From Calothrix sp. PCC 7716 (GTDB lineage: Bacteria; Cyanobacteriota; Cyanobacteriia; Cyanobacteriales; Nostocaceae), in assembly GCF_019977735.1 (NCBI RefSeq), contig NZ_AP025018.1, positions 2,542,001 through 2,606,000 of the forward strand: 64,000 nt of DNA, written 5' to 3'. Positions 9,213-17,580 of this stretch are shown in pieces. The notes under the pieces were generated by a model. The model did no database searches. It was not told the origin of the DNA and worked only from the letters and a program-made list of their open reading frames with translations. Within the stretch, counting starts at the first letter, position 1. Each line of letters begins with the position of its first letter. A program made the translations under genes and the position numbers.

Positions 9213-9959
9213 ATGACTAAACAACCTTTAATATCATCTCGCTTTCAAGTTATTGACCAAATAATACAGCAGCATAAAATTACACCATTGTCATTAAATC
9301 CACATAAAAACATAATTACGAGTTTTCGAGATATCGGGAATATTATAGCAGAAAGAACAGATGATACACAGCTTGTACAATGTTTATTTAATACCCTAGA
9401 AAAAATTATCCGCGCGCAATTACACAATTTTCCAGAGAATATTTTTTGGGATTATGATTTTATCGTGTATAGCATGTTCGAGCAAGCATTGAGCGCAAAA
9501 GAAGGGTCAATAACATTTTTAGAAACATTTGGTAATAAAGTTGTAGAGCTAATGTACATGTTTGGATGTGAGCGCGAAATTCGGTTTCGCTATGTACATG
9601 ATTTTACATATGGATTTGATTGGGCACGTTGGGTACAAAAAGACCCTGTAAACCGAGCGAATATTCAACCCTTTAGTTTAACTTTTCTAGATTGTTTACA
9701 TAATAAAGGTAAAGAATTATTACATAGAATTAGTATAGATGACGAACGTTACCACCATATTTCCACACGTAGCTATCGTAATCCTTTTCGTTTTTCGCGC
9801 GACCCTAAAGACGAATATAAATTACTTACGTACCTTTCTGAATATCAGCTTATACCAGTAGCTGCATGGAACTGGAATGCTACAACTATATGGGATAAAC
9901 CATTCGACCAACTTCGTGAACAGGTATCATTGACATTATTTAATCGCACACCAAAATGA
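9213..9959 (+). CDS. Conserved protein of unknown function
   Basis: A 248-residue soluble protein, rich in aromatic residues and mostly helical, with no motif I recognise. Its stop overlaps the start of the Nif3-like gene by four bases (ATGA), which implies translational coupling and perhaps a shared pathway. The start at 9213 (MTKQPLISS) follows an AT-rich leader without a clear ribosome-binding site. No signal peptide or membrane segment is visible. Confidence 0.8.
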   Translation: MTKQPLISSRFQVIDQIIQQHKITPLSLNPHKNIITSFRDIGNIIAERTDDTQLVQCLFNTLEKIIRAQLHNFPENIFWDYDFIVYSMFEQALSAKEGSITFLETFGNKVVELMYMFGCEREIRFRYVHDFTYGFDWARWVQKDPVNRANIQPFSLTFLDCLHNKGKELLHRISIDDERYHHISTRSYRNPFRFSRDPKDEYKLLTYLSEYQLIPVAAWNWNATTIWDKPFDQLREQVSLTLFNRTPK

Positions 9960-10750
9960 AAATTTCTGAATTAATTAATTGGTTTGAAGCTTGGGCAAAT
10001 CCAGCTTGGCAAGAAAAGTGGGATAATTGTGGTTGGCAAGTTGAACCAGGGGTGTTACACGAAACAGCGACGGTACTCGTGTGTTTGACCCCAACTGCTT
10101 CTGTAATGCAAGAAGCTATTGCGCTTCGTAATGCAGGCACAAATATCAATTTAATATTTGCCCACCACCCTTTAATTTTTCACCCTCCCAAGTCTCTATC
10201 TGTTTCCGACCCAGTTGGTGAGATAGTACGGTTAGCATTTATCAATAATATAGGTATTTATTCGGCACATACCAACTTTGACCAAGTTGAAGATGGTACT
10301 GCCGATGTTTTGGCACAAATTCTTGAATTGAAAGATACTACTCCTATAGTGCCTACTCAAAACGGTTTAGGATATGGACGTGTTGGTACTCTAGTACCAA
10401 ATATGATTTTGAAAGACTTATTAAAGAAGATTCGAGCTAGTCTTGAACCCCAAAATTTAATGTACTCCCCTGCTAATTTAGAGCATCTTGTGGAGCAGGT
10501 CGCGGTTTTGGGGGGTTCTGGCGCCAGTTATATAAAGGATGTTGCACGGTGTGGCGCCGAGGTTTATTTAACTGCTGACTGTAAGTTTCACGCTTTTCAA
10601 GAAAGCCGCGATTATAAAGTCATTTTAATAGACGCTGGACATTATGCCACCGAGCGTCCAGCTTGCAGCAAATTAGCGCAAAAGTTTAGTAGCAATGGTG
10701 TTACATCGCTTTTGAGTCAAATGGATGAGGATTTTCGACTGTTCTATTAA
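9956..10750 (+). CDS. Nif3-like dinuclear metal-center protein (DUF34/YbgI family)
   Basis: 264 residues of the Nif3/YbgI family, which forms toroidal hexamers with a dinuclear metal site in each subunit. Metal-ligand motifs are visible: IFAHHPLIFHPPKS, YSAHTNFDQVEDGTADVLA and the C-terminal IDAGHYATERPA. The GVGxGR-like stretch is replaced by GRVGTLVP. Some members are annotated as type 2 GTP cyclohydrolase I, but the biochemical role is unsettled. It is translationally coupled to the upstream unknown gene. Confidence 0.92.
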   Translation: MKISELINWFEAWANPAWQEKWDNCGWQVEPGVLHETATVLVCLTPTASVMQEAIALRNAGTNINLIFAHHPLIFHPPKSLSVSDPVGEIVRLAFINNIGIYSAHTNFDQVEDGTADVLAQILELKDTTPIVPTQNGLGYGRVGTLVPNMILKDLLKKIRASLEPQNLMYSPANLEHLVEQVAVLGGSGASYIKDVARCGAEVYLTADCKFHAFQESRDYKVILIDAGHYATERPACSKLAQKFSSNGVTSLLSQMDEDFRLFY

Positions 10751-10896
10751 TGAGCGATATTCCAAACTTTTCTAAACAATATTACTTAAACATAAGTTAT
10801 ATTTAGTACATACTCAATTTGAAAATTAGCTAATGTAATACAATATAAAAACTAATTGGTAATGGTTGTAGCTATATATCACCTTACGGAAATGTA

Positions 10897-10912
10897 TGTG
10901 ATATTAATCACA
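10897..10912. promoter_or_regulatory. Candidate CRP (cAMP receptor protein) site
   Basis: TGTGATATTAATCACA matches the TGTGA-N6-TCACA consensus used by CRP and by cyanobacterial SyCRP1/AnCrpA, with one extra matched pair on each side. It lies about 100 bases upstream of the small gene at 11011 and about 145 bases after the Nif3-like gene. It is a match to a known consensus only; binding is not shown. Confidence 0.5.
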
Positions 10913-11010
10913 TAAACTAAGTTGAATGAATCACCAACGTTAACTGACTCATATCAGTTGAGAACGGCTAAAAATATTCCACAGTAGAAGTATCAAACTA
11001 CCGAAGTGCT

Positions 11011-11229
11011 GTGTCAATTATGATTCGCGCCTTAATTGAGTCTGCTTTTCAGACAGGATATTTAAGTGTTGAGTCCGAAGGTCTTATCCATCAGGTGTTA
11101 GCAACTAGAAGCTATCAATCAGAAGACTTAAAAGCTTTGGTTACATTATTTGATGCTTTACAGGCAGGTGATGTAAAGCGAGAAGCATCCTCAAGCCTTT
11201 TATTTGAACTGATTGCCCAGTACAGATAA
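11011..11229 (+). CDS. Small conserved cyanobacterial protein
   Basis: 72 residues, predicted all-helical and soluble, with no motif I can name (SAFQTGYLSVESEGLIHQVL is characteristic). The start could be GTG 11011 (MSIMIRAL) or ATG 11020; neither has a good ribosome-binding site. A CRP-type palindrome lies about 100 bases upstream, so expression may respond to cAMP. Function unknown. Confidence 0.65.
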   Translation: MSIMIRALIESAFQTGYLSVESEGLIHQVLATRSYQSEDLKALVTLFDALQAGDVKREASSSLLFELIAQYR

Positions 11230-11474
11230 TCGGATGGATACCGGAAAAACCCTCCGATACACGAGATATATCTGAATTTTCTATAATCATCTTGGTATAT
11301 TCATCTAATTGCTTATATTTACTCCCTATTCTTCACGCTTCTTTAACAAAAAAACCTTGAACTCTAAAAACTGTTGTATTTATGTTGCTAAATATCATTC
11401 AGGACAGCCGATTAATGAGCTAAGATCATATACATAGGGGTTTTACTCAAGCATAGTCCCCTGAGTTCCCAACG

Positions 11475-11648
11475 ATGTCAAAAAATACCAGTCGGCAACT
11501 CACGCAACCGCAACTCACTCTTGTTTTAGAGTATAATTTATTACGTTACACAAGTAAGGACTCGCCAGTAATGGTCAATCTGGTAAGGAAAAATCCTGAC
11601 TTATACGATTTCTACGAGGTAGATATTCTTACTCTTGACCCAGTTTAA
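11475..11648 (+). CDS. Small protein of unknown function, 57 residues
   Basis: ATG 11475 opens a frame of 57 codons ending in TAA at 11646. The product starts MSKNTSRQLTQPQLTLVLEY and ends YEVDILTLDPV. It is soluble, with a plausible helical centre. Biased amino-acid use and an ordered sequence suggest a real gene, but I do not recognise it and the call rests on coding appearance alone. It lies between two other small plus-strand genes. Confidence 0.5.
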   Translation: MSKNTSRQLTQPQLTLVLEYNLLRYTSKDSPVMVNLVRKNPDLYDFYEVDILTLDPV

Positions 11649-11792
11649 AGAGAAACGACCTACTTAGGCTTGGGTTAAGTAAAAGACCTTTTGAGGTGTC
11701 ATAATTCGGACTTTCAAATGGTGCTATCTACGGGGTTAATACCCGAATTTTCAATAAAAAATTAACTTCGTTAACAAAGGCAGAAGCAGTAG

Positions 11793-12107
11793 ATGCTACA
11801 CCGCAAGATTTATCAATTGTGCTGCGATGGGCGTGAGGTTTGTGTTTTCTTGCGAGACCAGCAACGCTGGATAGAGCGTGCCCGCATTTTAGACATTGAA
11901 GGAGATTTAGTGACTCTCCGATATGAAACAGACGAAGAAGACGAAGTTTGTTCATGGGAAGAAATGGTTCGGCTTGAAAGTATTGGTGCTGTAACGCAAA
12001 AATTGGCTTCTGTACCGCGCGGTAATGTTGAGCCACTTTTGACAGAAGACTGTCCCGAAGCTGAACGTATTCGCAACAATTACACCGACTCAAATCCTGA
12101 AACATAA
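11793..12107 (+). CDS. Small conserved cyanobacterial protein, beta-barrel-like
   Basis: 104 residues. The N-terminal 60 residues look like a small beta barrel (REVCVFLRDQQRW, ARILDIEGDLVTLRYETDEE), as in other short nucleic-acid or protein-binding folds, followed by a polar tail. I believe it is a conserved cyanobacterial domain of unknown function (possibly DUF6679), but I cannot verify that. The start at 11793 (MLHRKIYQL) lacks a strong ribosome-binding site. A strong terminator follows at 12258-12302. Confidence 0.75.
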   Translation: MLHRKIYQLCCDGREVCVFLRDQQRWIERARILDIEGDLVTLRYETDEEDEVCSWEEMVRLESIGAVTQKLASVPRGNVEPLLTEDCPEAERIRNNYTDSNPET

Positions 12108-12257
12108 TTCGGGGGCGCCTATAAATGTTTTATATGAATTATCGTCGTAAAAAGCATAGGCGCCATGATTAAGTACATTTCCACCAAAAGTTAAGAAGCT
12201 TCTCTCTAAAAAGTTTTTTGCTTTCGCAAGCAGCACAAACCTCGCAATCACAGCACT

Positions 12258-12302
12258 AACCCCTGTTTACGTTTCTTTATAAAGATATTGTAAACAGGGG
12301 TT
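12258..12302 (+). terminator. Strong hairpin, likely terminator
   Basis: A 13-bp perfect stem (AACCCCTGTTTAC/GTAAACAGGGGTT) with a 19-base loop, followed by TATCTTATT. It lies 150 bases after the 104-residue protein gene and could act on both strands. Confidence 0.7.
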
Positions 12303-12323
12303 ATCTTATTGATTATAAAATTT

Positions 12324-12389
12324 AGAAACCGGGCTTCTATAAGATAAATAGCGTGTTCTAAGAAAATTTTGATAAGAAGCCCGGTTTCT
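12324..12389. repeat. Two AGAAACC palindromes in inverted order
   Basis: AGAAACCGGGCTTCT and AGAAGCCCGGTTTCT are exact reverse complements 36 bases apart, so they can form one long hairpin as well as two short ones. They lie directly after the stop of the minus-strand metallo-beta-lactamase gene and may terminate it. Confidence 0.8.
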
Positions 12390-12395
12390 TTAGGG

Positions 12396-14072
12396 CTAAT
12401 CTGAGCGTTCTTTATTTAAACTTTCAAAAGCGGGACAATACCCTTCGAGGGTGACTCTAAAATTAAATAAAGGAGAAGTGGGGTTCCAGCAGCGTCCACC
12501 TCGTTGATGTCGGCAAGTTCCACAGCAGTCAACATCATGCCAAATAAATTTATCACTATTTTGACTCAGTAATTCGCGTTGCGACAATCCTCTTAATACT
12601 AATTCTTCACCTTGCCAACGAGCTTCAATTAATCCTGTGTCAGCAAACTGGCGCCAGCGTGGGTCTGCGGCAATAGATTCAGGTAATGTGATAGATACTA
12701 CATGCCCTAACTCTGTAAGTTCGCCTTCATAATTCGTTTCTGGAGGAGCTGGTTGTAAAAATGTATCACCAATTGGTAGCTCAACTAATACACCAATTGC
12801 AGGTGAATGTACGTGGTAACGATTTTGTAATTCTTCAAGACTAGTTAAATCAGCAAGATAAGTGGGTGAACCGTGAACGAACATTACGTGTTGCGGTCGC
12901 AGGTTGTGAATTAATTGAGTGGTACCTGGGCCATCGCTGTGTTGAGCAAGAAGATAACTTTCGACCTGCACTAATCGTGATAATTGAGAGTTAATTTTTA
13001 TTTCAACTTTTTCAGGCGCCAAAATTAACCAAGGGCCTGTGTCAAGCTGGCAATACTCGTTAATATCAACTTGAACCGAATCAGTTAGAACAATACAAGA
13101 AGATTTACCGACAATTGAACGTGACTGAGGATGTAAACGTCGTACTCGTGGACGAACCCGTTCATCCCAAAATAACGGTTGATGTCGAGCAAAGTTTTGG
13201 ACTGATGCTGGTAAATGTGGCAAAAGTTCTAAATAAGCATCACAGCCAACAGCAACAGTATCATCAACCCAAATATCTATATCACGTCCAGTAAAATGGT
13301 GATGACTACGAAGTAGCATTAGCATTTCTTGCCCTAAACCTAATGCAGCAGTCAACATTAACACCGAGTAACCTTCGGCAATTGCTCGATTAACTCGTTC
13401 TGCTAGTTGATTTTCTTGGTTACGACGATGCGAATGACGCGCGGTACCATATGAACCTTCAATAATTAAAACATCTAGCTCTAATCCCCGCAACTCTTCT
13501 AACCGTAAACCTTCTACCAAACGCGAATTCGATAGAAAAAAATCACCCGTATATAAAAGCTTATAAATACGTTGTGGTGTAGTGTAAGTTAGTAATGTTG
13601 CAACGGCGCCGGGTAAATGACCTGCTGGAAATAACTCTACAACTAAACCATCTTTAAGTTCAATAGGAGTACGCAGCGGCAAAGCTTGACAAAAAAGCAA
13701 ATTATCTTTGTCTTCGCGTTCTAACCAATTTAGCGGAAGTAATTTACTAGTTACCTCGCTAGCGTAAATAGGTAAAAGTGGAAATGTTTCATGTAGCTGT
13801 AACAAACCTTTGGCATGGTCAGAGTGAGCATGACTAACTAAAGCGAAATCGGCTGGTAAGGGTGAACTACCTTGACGTGCAGATTTTTTTAACCCCTTGA
13901 CTAAAGGAGAAACATCATCCAAACCACAATCAAGTAAAATGCGATATTGTCCAAGACGTACCAACAAACAAACGCCTTCACCGTTATGATGAACACCATA
14001 CGGCAAGCACTCCAATTCACATATCGGTTCCCCAGTATCAAACCGAGAGGATACCGAGATGCGCTCACTCAT
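12396..14072 (-). CDS. Metallo-beta-lactamase/beta-CASP nuclease-like protein
   Basis: 558 residues. An N-terminal metallo-beta-lactamase fold carries SHAHSDHAKG (His81, His83, Asp85, His86) and AGHLPGAVATLL. A central beta-CASP-like insert has LLYTGDFFLSNSRL and SYGTARHSHRR, then HVMFVHGSPTYL. This is the layout of RNase J/CPSF-like exo- or endonucleases. The C-terminus carries CCGTCRHQRGGRCWNP and GYCPAF, a cysteine cluster that may bind zinc or an iron-sulfur cluster and is not part of ordinary RNase J. Substrate is probably RNA, by family only. Confidence 0.85.
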   Translation of the reverse strand: MSERISVSSRFDTGEPICELECLPYGVHHNGEGVCLLVRLGQYRILLDCGLDDVSPLVKGLKKSARQGSSPLPADFALVSHAHSDHAKGLLQLHETFPLLPIYASEVTSKLLPLNWLEREDKDNLLFCQALPLRTPIELKDGLVVELFPAGHLPGAVATLLTYTTPQRIYKLLYTGDFFLSNSRLVEGLRLEELRGLELDVLIIEGSYGTARHSHRRNQENQLAERVNRAIAEGYSVLMLTAALGLGQEMLMLLRSHHHFTGRDIDIWVDDTVAVGCDAYLELLPHLPASVQNFARHQPLFWDERVRPRVRRLHPQSRSIVGKSSCIVLTDSVQVDINEYCQLDTGPWLILAPEKVEIKINSQLSRLVQVESYLLAQHSDGPGTTQLIHNLRPQHVMFVHGSPTYLADLTSLEELQNRYHVHSPAIGVLVELPIGDTFLQPAPPETNYEGELTELGHVVSITLPESIAADPRWRQFADTGLIEARWQGEELVLRGLSQRELLSQNSDKFIWHDVDCCGTCRHQRGGRCWNPTSPLFNFRVTLEGYCPAFESLNKERSD

Positions 14073-14130
14073 TATGAACCCTCCCTATAATAAATCTCTC
14101 TAATTATCTCTCTAATTGCTGATGCGCCTC

Positions 14131-14160
14131 CGCGACATGTGATGTTTTATACATGTCGCG
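14131..14160. repeat. CGCGACATGT inverted repeat
   Basis: A 10-bp perfect stem (CGCGACATGT/ACATGTCGCG) around a 10-base loop, between the beta-CASP gene and the small membrane protein gene. It may terminate the latter, which is read on the minus strand. Confidence 0.65.
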
Positions 14161-14175
14161 TTTTAAAACTAAAGT

Positions 14176-14298
14176 TTAGTGTGCAGAACCATTACCGTGG
14201 TAATTGTCTGTATCGTAAAATCCATTTTTGGTACCAAAGAACAGACAAGCGAATGTAAATACAACTGTTAATCCGACTAAAATTAGCTTTACGGTCAT
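14176..14298 (-). CDS. Small single-helix membrane protein, 40 residues
   Basis: The product starts MTVKLILVGLTVVFTFACLF and ends in a polar tail containing KNGFYDTDNYHGNGSAH. It has one transmembrane helix (about residues 4-21) and a short hydrophilic C-terminus. This is the size and shape of thylakoid complex subunits such as small PSII or NDH-1 proteins, but I cannot match it to a named one. Start at ATG 14298 with upstream AAGGAAA as ribosome-binding site. It stands alone, upstream of a 10-bp hairpin. Confidence 0.7.
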   Translation of the reverse strand: MTVKLILVGLTVVFTFACLFFGTKNGFYDTDNYHGNGSAH

Positions 14299-14635
14299 TT
14301 GATTTGTTTCCTTTCTTAATAAGCGGTTTTGAGTTTTGTTAAAATGTAACCCTGGCTTAAAGATTATTAACCCTTAAATCTTTACTAATGTTTACTATGG
14401 TTGTATTTATTAAGCAATAAGTACAGTTACCAGAATTTGGAACTAATTGTAGAACTTTTCTGCTAATGTGTCCATCTACCGATGTAACAAAACTTATCCG
14501 CATGAGTTACACCTCAACGGTGAATTATAATTTTAATATTTTAATTTTGTCTTTATAATTCCTCATATTACATCTGTATGGTGCCTATATTATATTTACA
14601 TTTATTCACAATCGTTTGTAATACTTAATTTTTAT
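14299..14635. other. AT-rich intergenic region
   Basis: About 337 bases between the small membrane protein (leader side) and the 3' end of ackA. It should hold the promoter of the former. No ORF, repeat or clear binding site was seen. Confidence 0.5.
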
Positions 14636-15832
14636 TTAATGGAGCTTGAAGCACTCACAAGCAATTTGCCAATCTTCTTGTGTATGTATTACTAAAATCT
14701 TAACTTTACTTTCTGGTGCCGCAATATCTATATCAATAGGAAGATTGTGGTTTTTCTGGTTATCTAGTAGCAATCCTAAAAAACCGAAAGCTTCACACAC
14801 AGTTCTTCGTACATCTGGAGAGTTTTCGCCGACTCCAGCAGTAAATACTAAAACGTCTAAACCCTGTAAACTGGCAAGCATGGCGCCAATGTAGTATCTC
14901 ACACGGTGTATATATATATCGTAGGCTAGCTTTGCGCGCTCGTTACCTTGAGATATGGCGCCGAGTATTTGTCGCATATCCCCAGAAATACCAGAAATGC
15001 CAAGTAAACCAGATGATTTATTCAGAAGATTATCGAGTGTTTCAGGTGTATAGTTTTGTTGGCGTAGTAAATGAATTAAAAGACCTGGGTCGATGGCGCC
15101 AGAACGACTACCCATCATTAAACCATCCAGAGGCGTAAAACCCATTGTAGTATCTATACTGCGCCCATTTTTAACTGCTGCCAGCGAGCAACCGTTGCCA
15201 AGGTGACAGTTAATTAACCGTAGTGAGTCTAAATTTTGACCAAGAATTTTCGCTGCACGTTGTGTACAGTATTGATGGCTAATACCATGAAAGCCATAAC
15301 GACGTATACCTTGAGATATCCATTCATAAGCACCTGGAAATATCGCTTTTTCATCAGGTATATGGCTATGAAAGGCTGTATCAAATACTGCAACTTGTTT
15401 TATATCACCTAGATATTCTTTAATCGCTTGAATGCCTTTTAAGTTTACTGGATTATGAGCAGGCGCCAGAGTTGAAAGCTGTTGAATAGTATCGATTACG
15501 GATTGCGTAATCACTACACTACTTTGGTATTCTTTACCACCATGCACAACTCGATGTCCAACTACATCTATTTCTGATAAATCGTTTATGACCTTAGTGG
15601 CGCCTTGATAGAGACTATTTAGTAAATGGGCAATAATTTCAGAATGGGATGCTGATATCTCTTGCTGTAACTCGGCTGTTGTTGTCTTAATTTTGATTTT
15701 AGCAAGTTCGGGGCGCCATTCAACTTGTGCAGACCAAATAGGTTTTGGTGGATTTTCAGGAATATTATCTTGAATTTCGTATAAACAGCTTTTCTGACTG
15801 CTAGAACCTGCATTTAATACCAGTATTTTCAT
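14636..15832 (-). CDS. ackA: Acetate kinase
   Basis: Interconverts acetyl phosphate + ADP with acetate + ATP. The 398 residues match the family from the N-terminal MKILVLNAGSSSQKSCLYEI to the central HLGNGCSLAAVKNGRSIDTT and MGFTPLDGLMMGSRSGAIDP. The catalytic VVHGGKEY, FDTAFH and the ATP-site FTAGVGENSPDVR are all present. No phosphotransacetylase gene was seen nearby, but a phosphoketolase that makes acetyl phosphate lies at 52.8 kb and could feed it. The gene stands alone. Confidence 0.97.
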   Translation of the reverse strand: MKILVLNAGSSSQKSCLYEIQDNIPENPPKPIWSAQVEWRPELAKIKIKTTTAELQQEISASHSEIIAHLLNSLYQGATKVINDLSEIDVVGHRVVHGGKEYQSSVVITQSVIDTIQQLSTLAPAHNPVNLKGIQAIKEYLGDIKQVAVFDTAFHSHIPDEKAIFPGAYEWISQGIRRYGFHGISHQYCTQRAAKILGQNLDSLRLINCHLGNGCSLAAVKNGRSIDTTMGFTPLDGLMMGSRSGAIDPGLLIHLLRQQNYTPETLDNLLNKSSGLLGISGISGDMRQILGAISQGNERAKLAYDIYIHRVRYYIGAMLASLQGLDVLVFTAGVGENSPDVRRTVCEAFGFLGLLLDNQKNHNLPIDIDIAAPESKVKILVIHTQEDWQIACECFKLH

Positions 15833-15891
15833 ACACTTACACGGGCATAATTGCTAAACTACTTCAATGGAATCTATGTAAAAGCATAAAA

Positions 15892-16257
15892 ATGAAGCTT
15901 CCGAGAAAAATCACAGTAATCTTAATCTTAATATTTTCTTTCGTTTCCTCCCCTGTATTGGCAGTAAAGAATAAAGATAACTCAATGCATAGCATTAGAA
16001 AATCCAATATTCAGTCAGGAATACAAGAATACGTCCGACAGCAACAAATTATAATTGAACTGGCAAAAAAACAAACGAAACAGCGTAAAGGGTTTTTACA
16101 GAGGTTTGGGTTCAAGCGAAACCGTTCTGAACGTAAGTCAAAAGTGCAGCAAAAACAAAAGCGTCAAGGGTTTTTGAGTAGATTTAGATTAGGGCAAAAT
16201 AGAAATAAACAGCCAAAAAACCAAAAACGCGGTTTTCTGCGACGTTTTGGGATGTAG
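15892..16257 (+). CDS. Small exported basic protein with three GFLxRF repeats
   Basis: 121 residues with a signal peptide (MKLPRKITVILILIFSFVSS, then PVLA). The C-terminal half is very basic and has three spaced repeats: RKGFLQRFGFKRNR, RQGFLSRFRLGQNR and RGFLRRFGM. The stop codon overlaps an AGAAACC palindrome. I know no family for this. The repeats could bind nucleic acid, anionic polymers or membranes, but that is speculation. It is divergent from ackA. Confidence 0.6.
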   Translation: MKLPRKITVILILIFSFVSSPVLAVKNKDNSMHSIRKSNIQSGIQEYVRQQQIIIELAKKQTKQRKGFLQRFGFKRNRSERKSKVQQKQKRQGFLSRFRLGQNRNKQPKNQKRGFLRRFGM

Positions 16258-16270
16258 AAACCGGGTTTCT
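16256..16270. repeat. AGAAACC palindrome overlapping a stop codon
   Basis: AGAAACCGGGTTTCT starts inside the TAG stop of the basic repeat protein. Confidence 0.85.
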
Positions 16271-16412
16271 CTTTCAATCTCGTAAATTTAAAGTTTCTTA
16301 AACAACCGCATAAAAACCGACAGTCATCCTCTATAGAAATAAATAAGGGATGATTACTTGATTTGGAAGTAATTTGACCTCAGCGATTTATACTGCAAAA
16401 AAGGTGATAAAT

Positions 16413-16694
16413 ATGGATTCATCAAACATAAGTACTAATTTGAACTCACAGTCTGAGACAGCCACTTCAGGAAATCAACAGCGTACTGAACAGGCGCCAG
16501 TAGCAAAAATAAGTGATAGTATAGCATCGCTAACGGTATGTGATTATTTAGGCGGGTTAGCAATGATGCTGATATTTTTAGCAATTACACGCATGATATC
16601 TCAAACAGGGTTTGGGAAAAAGTCGAAGAGAGTAAAAGATGTAGAATTTTTGGAACGTATTTGGAAAATGGACGCTTCCAAAATAAATCATTAA
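16413..16694 (+). CDS. Small membrane protein of unknown function
   Basis: 93 residues from ATG 16413, which is preceded by AAGGTG at good spacing. A frame to TTG 16374 exists but lacks such a site. The N-terminal half is polar and Ser/Thr/Gln-rich. One transmembrane helix follows (DYLGGLAMMLIFLAITRMIS), then a basic C-terminus. No family recognised. It converges with the M56 peptidase gene. Confidence 0.55.
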   Translation: MDSSNISTNLNSQSETATSGNQQRTEQAPVAKISDSIASLTVCDYLGGLAMMLIFLAITRMISQTGFGKKSKRVKDVEFLERIWKMDASKINH

Positions 16695-16699
16695 AGCAA

Positions 16700-17578
16700 T
16701 TATTGATGAAATAATACAGTTATCAAGGGTAGCAATGCCAGCAAAAAGTTATGCCAGTATTGTGAACACGGTTGTGCATCAGTAAATTGCTGTTGATGGT
16801 TAAGTAAAGCTTCGATGCGCTGCTCCAAGCGTGTACCTTCACTTGACGAACCTAAAGCAGCACAAAAAATTTCAGCACAAGATGAAAAGTTATTCTCTAA
16901 CTGTGTTTGGCAAGAAACAACAAGTAACAGTGACTCAGCTAAAAGTAAATTATCTACTCGACTCGCAGCATAAGCATCTGCACGGAGTTCACGCAAAATT
17001 AAAAGCTCTTGCCATAAAGCGTCAGTGTTAGGCAACCAACTACTGCATTCACGTATCCAACCAAGCCAAAAAAACCAAAATGTATCGCGATAATAGTAAT
17101 GACCTTGTTCGTGAGCAAGCACTGTTTCTAAATGAGCAGGAGAAAGGCTTTGCAATAAACCTTTACTAATGACAAGTTCCGACTTCCAAAAACCTATTTG
17201 CCCTGCAAAAAGTGCTGTTGTATCTAGTAATCGGACATTTTGATGACCTAATTTAGTCTCAGTACAAACTTTTAAAGAACGTAGTGATTGCCACCCTTGA
17301 TACGTTAATCTTACTAATAAAACGCTACATAGTACAAGACTACCAATTGCCAAACCATAGCTTAAACAACCAGTTTGCCACATGCCCATTTTACCTTGGG
17401 TACCCATACACAATAGTGCGATGAGGGTAGTAAAAATTAGTAAAGGTGGAAAGAGGAAGAAAAATAAAGCTTGGCGCCAGCGTGAAGAGAAGTTCTGGTA
17501 ACATTCGGCACTTATAGAAGCATTACGTCGTATAAACCAGGTGGTAGTTAAGGATGCGAAAATGATAATTAGATGCAT
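16700..17578 (-). CDS. M56-family (BlaR1-like) membrane metallopeptidase
   Basis: 292 residues with N-terminal transmembrane helices, a zinc-peptidase motif VLAHEQGHYYYRD (HExxH, about residue 155) and RELRADAYAAS as the downstream glutamate/aspartate site, then a C-terminal helix. It resembles the protease core of BlaR1/MecR1 but has no penicillin-binding sensor domain, so the signal it senses is unknown. It follows the BlaI-type repressor with a 2-base gap, the standard arrangement in which the peptidase inactivates the repressor. Confidence 0.88.
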   Translation of the reverse strand: MHLIIIFASLTTTWFIRRNASISAECYQNFSSRWRQALFFFLFPPLLIFTTLIALLCMGTQGKMGMWQTGCLSYGLAIGSLVLCSVLLVRLTYQGWQSLRSLKVCTETKLGHQNVRLLDTTALFAGQIGFWKSELVISKGLLQSLSPAHLETVLAHEQGHYYYRDTFWFFWLGWIRECSSWLPNTDALWQELLILRELRADAYAASRVDNLLLAESLLLVVSCQTQLENNFSSCAEIFCAALGSSSEGTRLEQRIEALLNHQQQFTDAQPCSQYWHNFLLALLPLITVLFHQ

Positions 17579-17580
17579 TA

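Noticed and set aside
11728-12105. Minus-strand ORF of 125 codons opposite the 104-residue small protein
   Set aside because: It overlaps a more protein-like plus-strand gene and shows no domain; several other antisense frames here are equally open.
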